Below, piece by piece: positions 6,471 through 7,927 of a stretch of 7,927 nt of DNA. The notes beneath the pieces are model-generated. The model did not search any database and was not told where the DNA came from. It was given only the letters and a program-made list of their open reading frames with translations. The position numbers and the translations under genes were made by a program. How positions within the stretch are numbered: the stretch's first letter is position 1; every line of letters begins with the position of its first letter. Origin of the DNA: an uncultured Clostridia bacterium (lineage in GTDB: Bacteria > Bacillota > Clostridia > TANB77 > CAG-508); NCBI GenBank assembly GCA_947625565.1, contig CANQOU010000051.1, positions 1-7,927 on the forward strand, read 5' to 3'.

Positions 6471-7430
6471 ATGAAAAAAATTAAAATTTTTGCTTGTCCA
6501 TCAAGCGAAGAATTCACAAAAGAGATTTGTGATATTTTGCACTTACCACTAGGAAAAATGGATTGTTTCAAATTTAAAAATGATAACAATTTTGTGCAAT
6601 TATTAGAAACTGTCCGTGACTATGATGTTTATGTTGTTCAATCAACAAAACCACCTGTTAATGAAAGAATTATGGAATTATTGATTACAATTGATGCTTT
6701 GAAGCGTGCTTCAGCTAAAAGAATTACAGTTATTTTACCATATTTTATTTATTCACGTTCTGATAAAAAAGACCAGCCTCGTGTGCCTATTACAGCAAAG
6801 CTAATTGCTGAAATTATTGAAGCCGCTGGAGCTGATAGAGTTACTACTTGTGATTTACACAATCCTGCTATTCAAGGATATTTTAATATAAATTGTGATA
6901 GGTTAACTGCTCAATATACATTACAGTCTTATTTCAAAAATAAAAATATTCCATCTGAAGATATGGTTGTCGTTGCTACAGATGCAGGAAGTTCTAAAAA
7001 GGCATATAAATATTCAGAATATTTTGGATGTCCGATTGCATTGATTGATAAAAGAAGACTTGGTAATGATGATCATGCAGTTGCAAGCACTGTTATTGGA
7101 GATGTAAAAGATAAATATGCTCTTATCTTTGATGATGAAGTTGATACTGCTGGCTCTTTGATTGAAACTGTACAAATTTTAGAAAAATTTGGTGCAAGAG
7201 AAATACATGCTGGTTGTACACATGGTGTATTATCCGGGCCTGCAATAGATAGAATAAAAAATTCTTCTATTCAAGAGCTTGTTATTACAAATACAATACC
7301 TTTACCAGAAGAAAAGAAAATAGATAAAATTACAGTTCTTTCTGTTGCTCCAATTTTTGCTGAAGCAATTAGACGTTTAAATGAAGAATTACCTTTAGGT
7401 GAAATTTATTCTACATTAAATTTAGCTTAA
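6471..7430 (+). CDS. prs: Ribose-phosphate pyrophosphokinase (PRPP synthetase), divergent, 319 residues
   Basis: PRPP synthetase transfers pyrophosphate from ATP to ribose 5-phosphate, making PRPP for purine, pyrimidine, histidine, tryptophan and NAD synthesis in the cytoplasm. Family marks include VVQSTKPPVNERIMELL (55-71), DALKRASAKRITVILPYF (75-92), PRVPITAKL (103-111), DLHNPAIQGYF (128-138), ALIDKRR (190-196) and the PRPP loop DDEVDTAGS (221-229). The length equals the usual 310-320 residues. Several positions depart from the Bacillus subtilis and Escherichia coli type: YSRSDKKD (94-101) replaces YARQDRK, DLHNPAIQG replaces DLHxxQIQG, ATDAGSSKKA (169-178) replaces SPDxGGVxRA, and KFKNDN (34-39) replaces RFSDGE. 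This points to a separate Prs subfamily, not decay, since the frame is intact and the PRPP loop is kept. The start follows AGAGGGGG with GAGG 8 bases before the ATG. It is probably monocistronic, with its own promoter and terminator. Confidence 0.93.
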   Translation: MKKIKIFACPSSEEFTKEICDILHLPLGKMDCFKFKNDNNFVQLLETVRDYDVYVVQSTKPPVNERIMELLITIDALKRASAKRITVILPYFIYSRSDKKDQPRVPITAKLIAEIIEAAGADRVTTCDLHNPAIQGYFNINCDRLTAQYTLQSYFKNKNIPSEDMVVVATDAGSSKKAYKYSEYFGCPIALIDKRRLGNDDHAVASTVIGDVKDKYALIFDDEVDTAGSLIETVQILEKFGAREIHAGCTHGVLSGPAIDRIKNSSIQELVITNTIPLPEEKKIDKITVLSVAPIFAEAIRRLNEELPLGEIYSTLNLA

Positions 7431-7437
7431 TAAATAG

Positions 7438-7472
7438 TCCCTATTAGTTACTAATAGGGATTGCTTTTTTTT
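7438..7472 (+). terminator. Intrinsic terminator of prs
   Basis: TCCCTATTAG (7438-7447) and CTAATAGGGA (7451-7460) form a perfect 10-bp stem with a 3-base loop, followed by TTGC and eight T residues (7465-7472). It begins 7 bases after the prs stop codon and separates prs from leuS. Confidence 0.92.
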
Positions 7473-7489
7473 ATTTTTTGTTATATAAT
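7461..7489 (+). promoter_or_regulatory. Probable leuS promoter built into the prs terminator tail
   Basis: A perfect TATAAT lies at 7484-7489. The block 17 bp upstream is TTGCTT (7461-7466), directly behind the terminator stem; it matches only 3 of 6 bases of the -35 consensus. The start of transcription should be near 7496, about 26 bases before the ATG. Confidence 0.55.
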
Positions 7490-7521
7490 CGTAGAAAATT
7501 ATTAAAATTGGGGGATTTTAT

Positions 7522-7927
7522 ATGACATATAATCACTTGGAAATTGAAAAAAAATGGCAAGAATATTGGGATAAGAATAAAACTTTTTATACTGATGTTT
7601 GGGATTTTTCTAAACCAAAATATTATGCATTAGATATGTTTCCATATCCTTCTGGACAAGGTTTACATGTTGGTCATCCAGAAGGATATACAGCAACTGA
7701 TATCATTTCTAGAATGAAAAGAATGCAAGGTTATAATGTTTTACATCCAATGGGTTGGGATGCTTTTGGGTTACCAGCAGAACAATATGCTATTAAAACT
7801 GGAAATCATCCTGCTGGGTTTACAGCTAGAAATATAGAAACTTTTAAATCTCAATTAAAAATGCTTGGTTTATCTTTTGATTGGGACAAAGAAATTTCTA
7901 CTGCTGACCCAAGTTATTATAAATGGA
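7522..7927 (+). CDS. leuS: Leucyl-tRNA synthetase, N-terminal 135 residues (runs off the window)
   Basis: LeuRS is a class I aminoacyl-tRNA synthetase that charges tRNA-Leu with leucine using ATP. The visible N-terminus starts MTYNHLEIEKKWQEYWDKNK and reaches the class I signature HVGH at residues 49-52 within MFPYPSGQGLHVGHPEGY, followed by GYNVLHPMGWDAFGLPAE (near 72-89) and LKMLGLSFDWDKEIST. These are typical of bacterial LeuRS. The editing domain, KMSKS motif and anticodon-binding domain would lie beyond the right edge. The start is chosen because a GGGGGA ribosome binding site lies 7 bases upstream and the N-terminus fits the family. The frame is open to the last base. The leader is too short to hold a T-box, the leucine-tRNA sensing element common in front of this gene in Firmicutes. 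Confidence 0.96.
   Translation, partial: MTYNHLEIEKKWQEYWDKNKTFYTDVWDFSKPKYYALDMFPYPSGQGLHVGHPEGYTATDIISRMKRMQGYNVLHPMGWDAFGLPAEQYAIKTGNHPAGFTARNIETFKSQLKMLGLSFDWDKEISTADPSYYKW

Overview
The window looks like ordinary chromosome from a low-GC Firmicute, most likely a member of the Clostridia. The grounds are a base composition near 30% GC, strong purine-rich ribosome binding sites, sigma-A type promoters with 17-bp spacers, intrinsic terminators, and Firmicute-like Mfd, TopB, Prs and LeuS proteins. TGG is used for Trp and the genes that end inside the window stop with TAA or TAG, so the code is standard. The species cannot be named from the sequence.

Left edge (1-380): on the minus strand, about 73 bases at the edge look like the 5' end of a group IIC self-splicing intron. 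It sits directly behind a perfect 10-bp terminator hairpin (84-111), which is the preferred target of this intron class. The hairpin follows a gene for a 64-residue protein with one membrane segment, which has its own promoter overlapping the 3' end of mfd.

Centre (381-6294): mfd (transcription-repair coupling factor, minus strand) and topB (DNA topoisomerase III, minus strand) flank a 107-residue protein of unknown function encoded on the plus strand. That small gene is a self-contained unit with its own promoter, ribosome binding site and terminator. It is visibly more GC-rich than its neighbours (about 37% by hand count), which suggests it may have been acquired. Its promoter overlaps the probable mfd promoter back to back.

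Right part (6295-7927): topB and prs (ribose-phosphate pyrophosphokinase) diverge from a 176-bp AT-rich spacer. prs ends in a strong terminator. leuS (leucyl-tRNA synthetase) starts 91 bp after prs and runs off the window. The leuS leader is too short for a T-box.

Mfd and TopB are both DNA-maintenance enzymes and Prs and LeuS are core metabolism and translation, but almost every gene appears to be its own transcription unit, so this is not a pathway operon. No convincing new multi-gene system is visible. The items most worth a second look are the intron junction at the left edge, the orphan 107-residue gene, the small membrane protein downstream of mfd, and the divergent active-site motifs of Prs.
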